Shown here: positions 1 to 7,425 of the stretch, piece by piece | How the letters are laid out: each line of letters starts with the position of its first letter | How positions within the stretch are numbered: the stretch's first letter is position 1 | Origin: Kiritimatiellia bacterium | GTDB lineage: Bacteria > Verrucomicrobiota > Kiritimatiellia > B70-G9 | DNA length: 14,903 nucleotides | Direction: 5' to 3' | Assembly: GCA_012961745.1 (NCBI GenBank) | Contig: DTYT01000215.1 | Span: 1 to 14,903 of the forward strand | The notes under the pieces: model-generated | Databases searched by the model: none | Seen by the model: only the letters and a program-made list of their open reading frames with translations | Told to the model about the DNA's origin: nothing | Position numbers and translations under genes: made by a program

Positions 1-2141
1 GCCCGTGGCTGGTGTCGGTGTTCACCGACAATGCCGGCGTCATCCGCTTCAACCGGCGGTTGAACCTGGTGTGCAAGGTGGAGACCCACAACACCCCCTC
101 GGCACTTGATCCCTACGGCGGGGCGCTTACCGGCATCGTGGGAGTGAACCGGGATCCCATGGGTACCGGCCTCGGTGCGGAAATGCTTTGCAATACGTGG
201 TGGTACTGCTTTGCTTCCCCGTTTTACCGTGGGGAAGTGCCGCCGGGCCTCTTCCACCCGCGGCGCATCCGCGACGGCGTCCATCAGGGTGTCGTGGACG
301 GCGGCAATCAGAGCGGTATCCCTTACGCCCGCGGCGGCGAGCTTTTCGATGAGCGCTACCTGGGAAAGCCGCTGGTATATTGCGGTACGATCGGGACCAT
401 GCCTCCCGAGATTGATGGTCGCCCTTCACACCGCAAGGAGATCCGGCCGGGCGATCTGGTGGTCATGGTGGGCGGCCGTATCGGCAAGGACGGCATACAC
501 GGGGCCACGTTCTCCTCGGAGCAGCTTCACGAAGAATCGCCTTCGCAAGCCGTGCAGATCGGGGATCCCATCACCCAGCGTAAGATGTACGAGTTCCTCC
601 TGGAGGCGAGGGACCGGGGGCTTTACCGGGCGATAACCGACAACGGGGCCGGCGGCCTGAGCTGCTCGGTGGGGGAGATGAGCACCCTTTCCGGCGGCGC
701 GGAGATAGATCTGGCCCGCGCCCCGCTGAAGTATCCGGGACTCAAGCCGTGGGAGATCTTCCTTTCCGAGGCCCAGGAACGCATGACCGTGGCGGTGCCG
801 CCGGAGCACCGGCACGCCTTTCTTGAACTGGCGCGCCGGCGCGAGGTGGAGGTTGCGGTGCTGGGTCGGTTCACCGACACGGGGCTGCTGCTGGTACACT
901 ACCGCGGCGAGCCGGTGGGGGCGCTGCACCTGGATTTTCTCCACCGCGGATGTCCCCGGATGGAGTTGGAGGCCCGCTGGACTCCACCGCAGATCCCGCC
1001 CCCCCGCCGACGCCGGCGGGGGAATCGGGGAGGCGACCTCCATCGGCTGTTGTCATCTTTGAACATATGTTCCAAGGAAAAGAAATGCCGCATGTACGAC
1101 CACGAAGTCAAGGGGCGGACCGTGATCAAGCCATTCGTAGGAGTTTATTCCGAGGTCCCCTCGGACGCGACGGTGTTCCTGGCCGAGTACGGCGGCCGTG
1201 AGGGAATTGCGGTGGCGGAGGGGATCAATCCCTACTATTCGGATATTGATACCTATCACATGACCGCCTCGGTGATCGACATCGCCGTCCGCCGCCTGGT
1301 GGGAGCCGGCGCGAGCCTCGATCACATCGCCGGCCTGGACAACTTCTGCTGGCCGGACCCCGTCTACTCGGAGCAGACCCCGGACGGCCACTTCAAACTG
1401 GCCCAGCTGGTCCGCGCGAACCAGGCCCTCTACGACGTTACGGTGGCCTACGGGGTACCCTGCATCTCCGGCAAGGACAGCATGAAGAACGATTCGATAC
1501 GGGGCGGACGCAAGATTTCCATCCCGCCCACGCTGCTTTTCACGGCAGTGGGCCGGGTGCCGGACCTCCGGCGGGCGGTGACCATGTATTTCAAGGAGCC
1601 GGGCGATAGCGTTTTTGTAGTCGGTCTGACGCGGGACGAGCTGGGAGCGTCCGAATACTACCGCATGCTGGCGGCCCGCCGCGGTGACAACCGCATCGGC
1701 GGGAGGGTCCCCCAGGTGGATACCGGCTCCGCGTTGAAGATCTACCGCGCCATGGAAGAGGCCCACCGCGCGGGTATCCTCAAGTCGGTGCACACCCCCG
1801 TACTGGGCGGCCTGGCGGTGGGCCTGGCTCTGGCGGCCATCGGCGGTGATGTGGGCGCGGAGATTGATCTGGGCGCGGTTCCCCGGCAGGAGGAGTGCGG
1901 GGAGGACGCCCTGTTGTTCGCGGAGAGCAACAGTCGCTTTATCCTGACCTGCGCGGAAGATGATTGCTCCCGGCTCGGAAGGATCTTCGCGGGACTGCCC
2001 GCCGCGCAGGTAGGGCGGGTCACCGGCCCCGCCGACGGCGTGAGGCGCTTGCAGATCCGGGGACTGGACGGAAGATGGGTCGTGGATGAGACAGTCCCGG
2101 CACTGCGACGTTCATTCCACCGAACATTGGAAAAGATCTAG
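1..2141 (+). CDS. purL: Phosphoribosylformylglycinamidine synthase, large-type PurL, C-terminal part (5' end outside window)
   Basis: This is the ATP-dependent amidation subunit of FGAM synthase, which converts FGAR to FGAM in de novo purine synthesis in the cytoplasm. The frame is open to the window edge: codons for P-W-L precede the GTG at 12, so that GTG is internal and the N-terminus is missing. Visible family marks, numbered from the GTG, are KVETHNTPSALDPYGG near residue 22, GKDGIHGATFSSE near 158, TDNGAGGLS near 208, SEAQERM near 253, NICSKE near 350 and ISGKDSMKND near 485. Two AIR-synthase-like halves are therefore present, joined by a linker around residues 325-350. That linker is odd: it carries five consecutive arginines encoded by a perfect GC hairpin at 1001-1022. 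The stop codon lies 4 bp before purQ, so the two subunits are probably co-translated. Motifs match the long PurL form that works with a separate PurQ. Identity is near certain. Confidence 0.95.
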   Translation, partial: PWLVSVFTDNAGVIRFNRRLNLVCKVETHNTPSALDPYGGALTGIVGVNRDPMGTGLGAEMLCNTWWYCFASPFYRGEVPPGLFHPRRIRDGVHQGVVDGGNQSGIPYARGGELFDERYLGKPLVYCGTIGTMPPEIDGRPSHRKEIRPGDLVVMVGGRIGKDGIHGATFSSEQLHEESPSQAVQIGDPITQRKMYEFLLEARDRGLYRAITDNGAGGLSCSVGEMSTLSGGAEIDLARAPLKYPGLKPWEIFLSEAQERMTVAVPPEHRHAFLELARRREVEVAVLGRFTDTGLLLVHYRGEPVGALHLDFLHRGCPRMELEARWTPPQIPPPRRRRRGNRGGDLHRLLSSLNICSKEKKCRMYDHEVKGRTVIKPFVGVYSEVPSDATVFLAEYGGREGIAVAEGINPYYSDIDTYHMTASVIDIAVRRLVGAGASLDHIAGLDNFCWPDPVYSEQTPDGHFKLAQLVRANQALYDVTVAYGVPCISGKDSMKNDSIRGGRKISIPPTLLFTAVGRVPDLRRAVTMYFKEPGDSVFVVGLTRDELGASEYYRMLAARRGDNRIGGRVPQVDTGSALKIYRAMEEAHRAGILKSVHTPVLGGLAVGLALAAIGGDVGAEIDLGAVPRQEECGEDALLFAESNSRFILTCAEDDCSRLGRIFAGLPAAQVGRVTGPADGVRRLQIRGLDGRWVVDETVPALRRSFHRTLEKI
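1001..1022. repeat. Perfect GC inverted repeat inside the purL interdomain linker
   Basis: Nine bases, CCCCCGCCG, at 1001-1009 are followed by a 4-base loop and the exact complement CGGCGGGGG at 1014-1022. The frame stays open and encodes an arginine-rich stretch in the linker between the two PurL halves. It may be a short palindromic insertion tolerated in a variable linker, or chance in GC-rich DNA. A run of seven C just before it is also a place where sequencing errors could occur. Confidence 0.6.
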
Positions 2142-2145
2142 GCAG

Positions 2146-2943
2146 ATGCAACCGCGGGTACTGATCATCACCGGATACGGGCTGAATTGCGAGGCCGAGT
2201 CCGTCGAGGCCTGGAAGAGGGCCGGGGCGCAGCCCCTGCCGGTGCACCTCAATGACCTGCTCCGGCGGCCGGCCCTCATGCGGGAGTGCGATGCGCTGAT
2301 GTTCATCGGGGGTTTTTCCTACGGTGACCACATGGGCTCCGGCCACGTGTTGGCACACCGGGTGAAACACCATCTGCGGGACCAATTGCAGGAATTCATC
2401 GAGGCGGGGAAACTGGTCCTGGGGGTATGTAACGGCTTCCAAGTGATGGTGAAGATCGGACTGCTGCCGGGGCTGGGGCACGAGTTCCTCACGCCGCAGG
2501 CGGCGCTCCTGCAGAACGAGTGCGGCACTTTTCAGGACCGCTGGGTGCATCTGGTGTTCGATACCCGTTCTCCCTGCGTCTTTACCCGCGGGTTGGAAGG
2601 TATGGACCTGCCGGTGCGTCACGGTGAGGGACGGTTTCTGGTTCCCTCCGCCTCACTGCGCAAGACACTCGAAGAGAAGCGGCTGATTCCCTGCCGGTAC
2701 GCCGATCCCTCGACCGGAAGGGCGACCGATCGTTTCCCGTGGAATCCCAACGGATCCTGGAAGGCGGCCGCTGGCCTGTGCGATGTCTCCGGGCGGCTAT
2801 TCGGGCTGATGCCTCACCCGGAGGCCTTTCTTTTCCCGGAAAACCATCCCCGCTGGGACCACCCCGGTTTGAATCGCGGTACCTCACAGCGGGGTGAAGG
2901 GGTGCTGATCTTCCGTAACGCGGTGGCCTATCTGCGGGGTTGA
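2146..2943 (+). CDS. purQ: Phosphoribosylformylglycinamidine synthase glutaminase subunit PurQ
   Basis: This is the class I glutamine amidotransferase subunit that supplies ammonia to PurL for FGAM formation. The chosen ATG begins MQPRVLIITGYGLNCE, the usual PurQ N-terminus, and lies 4 bp after the purL stop. An upstream in-frame start at 2086 would only add residues overlapping purL. No strong Shine-Dalgarno is visible, which fits translational coupling to purL. The catalytic triad is complete: the nucleophile is Cys95 in GVCNGFQ, and His224 and Glu226 lie in MPHPEAF. The GGFSYGDHMGSG segment near residue 54 is typical of PurQ. At 265 residues it matches the longer PurQ form, which has an extended C-terminal region after the triad. 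No terminator was recognised before the next gene. Confidence 0.96.
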   Translation: MQPRVLIITGYGLNCEAESVEAWKRAGAQPLPVHLNDLLRRPALMRECDALMFIGGFSYGDHMGSGHVLAHRVKHHLRDQLQEFIEAGKLVLGVCNGFQVMVKIGLLPGLGHEFLTPQAALLQNECGTFQDRWVHLVFDTRSPCVFTRGLEGMDLPVRHGEGRFLVPSASLRKTLEEKRLIPCRYADPSTGRATDRFPWNPNGSWKAAAGLCDVSGRLFGLMPHPEAFLFPENHPRWDHPGLNRGTSQRGEGVLIFRNAVAYLRG

Positions 2944-2972
2944 ATATCCGTGCGGGTAGCCGGTGATCATGC

Positions 2973-3001
2973 TTGCCTTCCAGCACTGCTTCCGGGATAA
3001 T
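2973..3001 (+). promoter_or_regulatory. Putative sigma70-like promoter for the DUF7901-repeat protein
   Basis: TTGCCT at 2973-2978 and GATAAT at 2996-3001 are separated by 17 bp. This is a good match to the housekeeping -35/-10 pattern and lies in the 85-bp gap after purQ. Transcription would start near 3008, giving a leader of about 20 bases with the GAGGGAGGG ribosome site at 3016-3024. It suggests the next gene is transcribed separately from purLQ. Motif evidence only. Confidence 0.5.
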
Positions 3002-3028
3002 TCAGCTTGGAATCCGAGGGAGGGATGT

Positions 3029-5362
3029 ATGAAAGGCGCCCGTTTCTGTCTGGTTTTGGTGCTGTCGGCTTGGGCGCCAGCGGCGCTGGCGACCTGGGAC
3101 GAAGGCGACCCGTACAAGATGCATTGGCCACAGCTGCCGGACCTGAGCATCACCGGCATGGATGTAAACGCCACCCAGCCTTTCATCCTGGCCGATGATT
3201 TCAGGTGCGTGCAGAGCGGCCCCATCACCGCTATCCATGTCTGGGGATCATGGCGGGATGACCAGGTGGACCCGAACCCCGCTTTCATCCTGAGCATCCA
3301 CAGTGATATACCGGCCGGGCAGGAGGCCTCCTACAGTATGCCGGGAACCACCTTGTGGACACGGACCTTCATTCCCGGCGAATACGACTACCGCATTTAT
3401 GCCTTGGAGCTATCGGAAGGCTGGCTGGATCCGCCGGATGACTACGTGCCTCCGCCGGCGGATACCATCTGTTACCAGTACAACTTCCCCGTGGATCCGC
3501 TGGATGCGTTTTACCAGACCAACGAGACCATTTACTGGGTGGACGTGCAGGTTTTACCTTCGGATCCCATTTACGTCTTCGGGTGGAAAACCGCGGTCCC
3601 GGACTTGCGGTGGAACGACGATGCCTGCTGGACGACTGGAGAGGAGCCCGACCCAACCGGTGGCTGGGTCAACCTGGTGTATCCGCCCCTTCATCCGCTG
3701 GGGACCCAGACCCTGGATCTGGCATTCGTTATCCAGGGGCAGGCCGTGCGCACCAATCCCATCTGTCCCAAGTGGATCCAGTGGCCTGATTGCGACCGTG
3801 GACTGGACGTGGAATCCTGGACATACCAGCAGCCCACGCAGGCTGCCCAGTTTGTGGCGGATGACTGGCTGTGCGACGGCCGCCCGGTACATGGAATCCG
3901 CTGGTGGGGTTCTTACATCGGCTGGCAGACCAATACGCCCGATCCGGTGGCTCCTCCACCGGCACCCCGCCCGCTCGGCTTCTTGCTTTCGTGGTACTAC
4001 GACATTCCCGCCAGCGGCACCAATTACTCGCAGCCCGACGGGTTGATAACCAATTTCTACTACGCCCTCAGTCCCTACGGGGAGACCAACCGCGATCAGG
4101 TGCTGGAACAGTACTACTGTACCAGCCCGCTGGAGTTCCTGGGCAGTAACGTCTTCGAACACGAGTATTCCTACTACATCGTCTTCACCAACGAGCCCTG
4201 GCTGGAGAAGGCTTCCAACGTCTACTGGCTGGGGATTGCAGCGGTGTACGCCGCAACTCCCACCCAGTACGTCTGGGGATGGAAGACCACCAGCCCCCAG
4301 TGGAACTGGAACGATGACGCGGTCTGGTCACCGGATACCGTCACGTGGTTCGAGATGCACTATCCCCCGCCGGGCTGGGAGGGGGTTACCAATCACCCCT
4401 ACCAGGGTATGTCGGTGAACATGGCGTTTGAGTTGCTGACCCACATCTGTCCCTCACGCTGCACCAAGTGGAGCCAGCCCCCCGACATGGTGATGGGCAT
4501 GGACATGTACTCGTTTTCGGTGGGTGGAACCACCGTCTTCCTGCGGGCGGACGATTTTATTTCCGACGGCCGGCCGATCACCGATATTCACTGGTGGGGA
4601 TCGTACCGCGGGTGGATGAGCACCGAGCCGGGCAGCCCCACCAACCCGATCCCGCCGCCGGTCGGGATCAGCCGGCCCATCGGATTCAACCTGAGCTGGC
4701 ACCTGAATGATCCCATCAGTTGCCTGCCGGCTGCGGTGCTGACCAACGTTTTCGTACCGATCAGCAACTGTTACGAGACCTACTACGGCACAGTCGTCCA
4801 GGAATGGAATGATCCCGACATCTTTGAACACGAATACCAGTACTATGTGGACCTGCTGGATGCCGGACTGGATACCACCCCTTGGATGGAAACCAACGGG
4901 GTGCCCTATTGGCTCAACATCCAGGCGGTGTTCGGCGCCGAGTTTACCGGGCAGTATCACAGTGGTTGGGGCTGGAAAATCACGCCGGGGACGACCGGCT
5001 GCTACTCGGCGGTCAGTCTGGACGGAGTCTCCTGGACCAACGATACCCTGCCGCCCCCGCATCCGAATGCGGAGTCCTATTTTGATCTGGCGTTTGAACT
5101 GACCACCACGAACCTGCCGCGGACCAATCTGGTGATCCATGCCGTTTTCACCAATATCTTCCGTACCAATCTGCCCTCTGGAACCTACATGTGGTCCACC
5201 GGTTACTGCGGCTGCGGCAGGCAGGTGCTGCAGGTCAGTTCCAATCTGGTCGCGGGAACGTGGTCGGACGTGTTCACCAATCCGACACCCCGCGCCGAGA
5301 ACCTGTGGCGGGGTCAGGCCGGCGCCACCGCGGTCTTTTACCGCGTGTTGCAGGTTCAGTAG
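3029..5362 (+). CDS. Secreted protein with three tandem DUF7901-like repeats
   Basis: Function unknown; an exported protein of 777 residues. The ATG at 3029 is preferred over the longer frame from 2963 because it follows a strong GAGGGAGGG ribosome site and begins a clean signal peptide: MKGAR, a hydrophobic core, then cleavage after ALA at about residue 21. Three homologous units begin near residues 30, 246 and 478. Each has a K-W-x-Q-x-P-D opening, then G-M/L-D-V/M, an ADDF or ADDW segment, ITxIHxWGS-type strands, an FEHEY-type segment in units 2 and 3, and a W-G-W-K segment. The pattern resembles the DUF7901 family known from Verrucomicrobia-like bacteria; that name is from memory. The last ~60 residues form a separate cysteine-containing domain ending in FYRVLQVQ, like the C-terminal domain of the surface protein at 6508-7425. 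There is no membrane anchor or PEP-CTERM tail. It is probably beta-rich and extracellular or periplasmic. Confidence 0.85.
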   Translation: MKGARFCLVLVLSAWAPAALATWDEGDPYKMHWPQLPDLSITGMDVNATQPFILADDFRCVQSGPITAIHVWGSWRDDQVDPNPAFILSIHSDIPAGQEASYSMPGTTLWTRTFIPGEYDYRIYALELSEGWLDPPDDYVPPPADTICYQYNFPVDPLDAFYQTNETIYWVDVQVLPSDPIYVFGWKTAVPDLRWNDDACWTTGEEPDPTGGWVNLVYPPLHPLGTQTLDLAFVIQGQAVRTNPICPKWIQWPDCDRGLDVESWTYQQPTQAAQFVADDWLCDGRPVHGIRWWGSYIGWQTNTPDPVAPPPAPRPLGFLLSWYYDIPASGTNYSQPDGLITNFYYALSPYGETNRDQVLEQYYCTSPLEFLGSNVFEHEYSYYIVFTNEPWLEKASNVYWLGIAAVYAATPTQYVWGWKTTSPQWNWNDDAVWSPDTVTWFEMHYPPPGWEGVTNHPYQGMSVNMAFELLTHICPSRCTKWSQPPDMVMGMDMYSFSVGGTTVFLRADDFISDGRPITDIHWWGSYRGWMSTEPGSPTNPIPPPVGISRPIGFNLSWHLNDPISCLPAAVLTNVFVPISNCYETYYGTVVQEWNDPDIFEHEYQYYVDLLDAGLDTTPWMETNGVPYWLNIQAVFGAEFTGQYHSGWGWKITPGTTGCYSAVSLDGVSWTNDTLPPPHPNAESYFDLAFELTTTNLPRTNLVIHAVFTNIFRTNLPSGTYMWSTGYCGCGRQVLQVSSNLVAGTWSDVFTNPTPRAENLWRGQAGATAVFYRVLQVQ

Positions 5363-5411
5363 AGCGGATGTCGGGCCCCGCACAGCGGTGCTCCTCGCCG
5401 GCGGGCATCAA

Positions 5412-5440
5412 TTCTTGCAGCGAAGTGGATGGTGTGTAAT
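5412..5440 (+). promoter_or_regulatory. Possible promoter for the small zinc-ribbon gene
   Basis: TTCTTG at 5412-5417 and TGTAAT at 5435-5440 are spaced by 17 bp in the gap after the DUF7901-repeat gene. The start codon is only 11 bases beyond the -10 element, so the transcript would be nearly leaderless, in keeping with the lack of a Shine-Dalgarno. Weak evidence. Confidence 0.25.
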
Positions 5441-5451
5441 TTGTCTGGGTC

Positions 5452-5715
5452 ATGACGCGGGATCACCAGTTTGCCGGGCTGAGGGCCAGCGAGCTTTATT
5501 GCCCTCGGTGCCGCACGGCGCGGCCGGTCAGGGAGCGGCTTCTGCTGGTGCTGCCGCGGGGCGAGTTGCACGAATACCGCTGCGCGGTCTGTGGAGAATC
5601 CCTGGGCACGCGCACGGTTACGGTACCGGTATCCCTGCAGACCGCGCCTGTCCCGCCGCCCGGCATGGGGCCCGGAAGCCGCCGCCGGCGCCCTTCCCCG
5701 GGCAGGCTTCAGTAA
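5452..5715 (+). CDS. Small four-cysteine zinc-ribbon protein
   Basis: A likely cytoplasmic protein of 87 residues and unknown function. Two CxxC knuckles, Cys17/Cys20 in YCPRC and Cys44/Cys47 in CAVCGE, flank a basic and hydrophobic segment (RPVRERLLLVLPRGELHEYR). This is the layout of a zinc ribbon. The pattern recalls short conserved proteins of Verrucomicrobia-like genomes, but that is recollection rather than a search. The tail from residue 55 is proline- and arginine-rich and looks disordered. No ribosome site is seen before the ATG, so the mRNA may be nearly leaderless. The 3' end overlaps the convergent prepilin-like gene by 7 bp, leaving no room for a dedicated terminator. It could act as a nucleic-acid or protein adaptor. 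Reality of the gene is supported by the cysteine spacing and by its fit between its neighbours. Confidence 0.7.
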   Translation: MTRDHQFAGLRASELYCPRCRTARPVRERLLLVLPRGELHEYRCAVCGESLGTRTVTVPVSLQTAPVPPPGMGPGSRRRRPSPGRLQ

Positions 5716-6515
5716 GGATCGAAGAGAGAATTGTCGCGGCCGCCGAACCATCCCACCTTGAAGCCGCGGAACTGTTCGTCACACGAAAAGGCCATTTTCT
5801 GGCGGCTGATGTGGCCGTCGCACCAGACCACGTTGGCCGCGCCATTGTGGCGGAAATGCAAAGAAGGCAGGGGGCTGTCTGAAGACTCGTTCCCGTCACC
5901 GTCCACGAAGCGATACGGCTCGGCGAACGAGTATTCGATCAGATACTCGGGGCTCCCGTACGGCTGCGGGAAGGCGCAGTCGGCGAACATGATCGTGCGG
6001 GCGGGATCGCGGAGCATGGCGGGTGACATACCGCGGGCGACGCCCTCCGGATTGTAGCCCCGAAGGTAGCACTGCGACCCCACCCCCACGTAATTGTACC
6101 CGTACCCGCCGCAGGAAGCTTCGAAGGCGTTTGCGGCCCGCTCGTTGCGGTAGCGCCGGAAAGCCGGGCAAGTCTTCAGGCGCCGGTCACCGCCTAGATA
6201 GGGGGCCAGGGGGCTGCGCGAGAAATCAAACGGCTCCGAGAGCGAATCACGCGCTCCGTGCCAGCGGTGCAGGTTGGCGGCGAAAATGTCCGGTGCGGCG
6301 GCCACATAGCAGCCGTTGTCGGCGGCGTAGAGGGCGTTGGCTACGTACAGCCGGCGCAGATTGGAGGCGCACTGCGCCGCTTCGCCGGAGGCCCGGGCCC
6401 GGCTGATCATCGGCGCCATCAGCCCCAGCAGGGTTGCGGTGAGAGCCGCGATCACCAGCAGCTCCAGGAGGGTAAAACCTCCGGAGGCTCGTCTTTTCGG
6501 GCTTCTCCTAGTCAT
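5709..6515 (-). CDS. Prepilin-type N-terminal cleavage protein with H-X9-DG motif, third gene of the B12-riboswitch operon
   Basis: A type IV pilin or pseudopilin-like secreted protein of 268 residues. The N-terminus has a basic leader, then the prepilin peptidase site GG|FTLLELLV: cleavage after Gly13, Phe14 as new residue 1, Glu18 at position +5. A hydrophobic helix follows to about residue 38, and CASNLRRLYVANALYAADNG is typical of this family. His223 to Asp233-Gly234 form the H-X9-DG motif (H-NGAANVVWC-DG) found in large prepilin families of Planctomycetes, Lentisphaerae and Verrucomicrobia. The extreme C-terminus is aromatic, ending in NSLFDPY. The start at 6515 overlaps the preceding stop by 8 bp (ATGACTAG), so it is translationally coupled; a longer start at 6557 is unlikely because it would run into the upstream gene and displace the leader. 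Eight cysteines are scattered through the mature part. Role in the operon is unknown; surface filament or secretion pseudopilin are possibilities. Confidence 0.87.
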   Translation of the reverse strand: MTRRSPKRRASGGFTLLELLVIAALTATLLGLMAPMISRARASGEAAQCASNLRRLYVANALYAADNGCYVAAAPDIFAANLHRWHGARDSLSEPFDFSRSPLAPYLGGDRRLKTCPAFRRYRNERAANAFEASCGGYGYNYVGVGSQCYLRGYNPEGVARGMSPAMLRDPARTIMFADCAFPQPYGSPEYLIEYSFAEPYRFVDGDGNESSDSPLPSLHFRHNGAANVVWCDGHISRQKMAFSCDEQFRGFKVGWFGGRDNSLFDPY

Positions 6516-7425
6516 GGTACACGGTCCGGTAGAAACGGATGCGGCTGGCGGATACATTGGTATCGATTACGCTCCGCTCAGCGCCTTCGCCGACCAGTTC
6601 GGGGGTGAGATTCGACCAGTCGCCCCCGCGGGGGTCGTCGCAATACTGCACGCGGTAGGTGCGCGCGGTGGCGGCATACCATTGCAGCCGTATTCCCTGG
6701 GACGACCGGGAAATCCGGGGCCGTTCGGCGGAATTGATTACGCCTACCGCATCGAGATCGAACCCCGCCGAGCCGGTGGTGGGATAAGGGTCGTAAATGG
6801 GCCGGCCGCATGAATCGGTACAGGTTCCATCCCCGATGACATCCACCAGCCGCACATGAGTGATATGCGAGAGGTCGAGCAGGGGGCTGGAATCCCGGAG
6901 ATCGGAGAGATCGAACGGCGTGCCGTATCCCGCGCGGTATTTACCCGCCAGGCCGTCGATATCGGTGGAATCCACCGCACCGTAAGACGGGACCGGTTCG
7001 GGAGTGAGCGAGGCGTTGGCCAGCCGGAAGAAATGGATCCCATCGCTGGAGACTTCCACGTAGGCCAGTTCCAGGAAGGTATCATTGAAGGAGTTCTCAA
7101 AGACTGCGAAGTCCCATCGGGGGCCGTCGGTGATGGGGGCGCGGAAGGTCAACGTTATGCTCCCTCCCCGTCCCAGGGAGACGATGGAGTATATGTCGCC
7201 TTCCGCAGGGCCGAGGGCATTCTCCGGGTTCTGCCACTGCGGATCCACTTCCGGCCCGACCTGGTAATCGGTCCAGTCGTCGGCCCAGGCAACGAAGCGG
7301 GGATCATCGGCCGCGATGGCGGTGGTGTTGGACGTGCCGGCGGCTCCGGCATACGGACCCGCCGTACACGGCAGCGGGCCTGCCAGGCAGGCCGCCAGCA
7401 GGGCAGGTCCAATGCTCCGTTTCAT
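6508..7425 (-). CDS. Secreted cell-surface protein, second gene of the B12-riboswitch operon
   Basis: A protein of 305 residues with an apparent signal peptide (MKRSIGPALLAACLAGPLPC, cleavage near residue 22). The core, residues about 65-230, has ALGPAEGDIYSIVSLGRGGSI, AVFENSFNDTFLELAYVEVSSDG at 107-129, GKYRAGYGTPFDLSDL at 161-176, ITHVRLVDVIGDG at 188-200 and GFDLDAVGVIN at 221-231. I recognise this as a recurring bacterial 'cell surface protein' pattern with many acidic beta-sandwich turns, but not a characterised function. Residues 234-305 form a second small beta domain ending FYRTVYHD, similar to the C-terminus of the DUF7901-repeat protein. The start was chosen at 7425 because its ATG overlaps the preceding TGA as ATGA and has GGAG six bases upstream; an ATG at 7437 is less likely. 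Cys20 has no lipobox context, so a lipoprotein is unlikely. Expected to be exported and co-expressed with the propeller protein. Confidence 0.85.
   Translation of the reverse strand: MKRSIGPALLAACLAGPLPCTAGPYAGAAGTSNTTAIAADDPRFVAWADDWTDYQVGPEVDPQWQNPENALGPAEGDIYSIVSLGRGGSITLTFRAPITDGPRWDFAVFENSFNDTFLELAYVEVSSDGIHFFRLANASLTPEPVPSYGAVDSTDIDGLAGKYRAGYGTPFDLSDLRDSSPLLDLSHITHVRLVDVIGDGTCTDSCGRPIYDPYPTTGSAGFDLDAVGVINSAERPRISRSSQGIRLQWYAATARTYRVQYCDDPRGGDWSNLTPELVGEGAERSVIDTNVSASRIRFYRTVYHD

Noticed and set aside
78..125. PurL motif reads KVETHNTP rather than the E. coli-like KVETHNHP, suggesting a lost active-site residue
   Set aside because: The form ETHNTPSALDPYGG is, as I recall, usual in the long anaerobe-type PurL branch to which the rest of this protein belongs, so it is not evidence of inactivation.
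1053..1793. Long minus-strand open frame of 246 codons inside purL, and similar long antisense frames elsewhere
   Set aside because: Shadows of real genes in GC-rich DNA; the opposite strand carries clear family motifs.
7365..7425. Cys20 after the signal helix of the second B12-operon protein as a lipoprotein site
   Set aside because: The residues before it (GPLPC) do not fit a lipobox; an ordinary signal peptidase site just after it is more likely.
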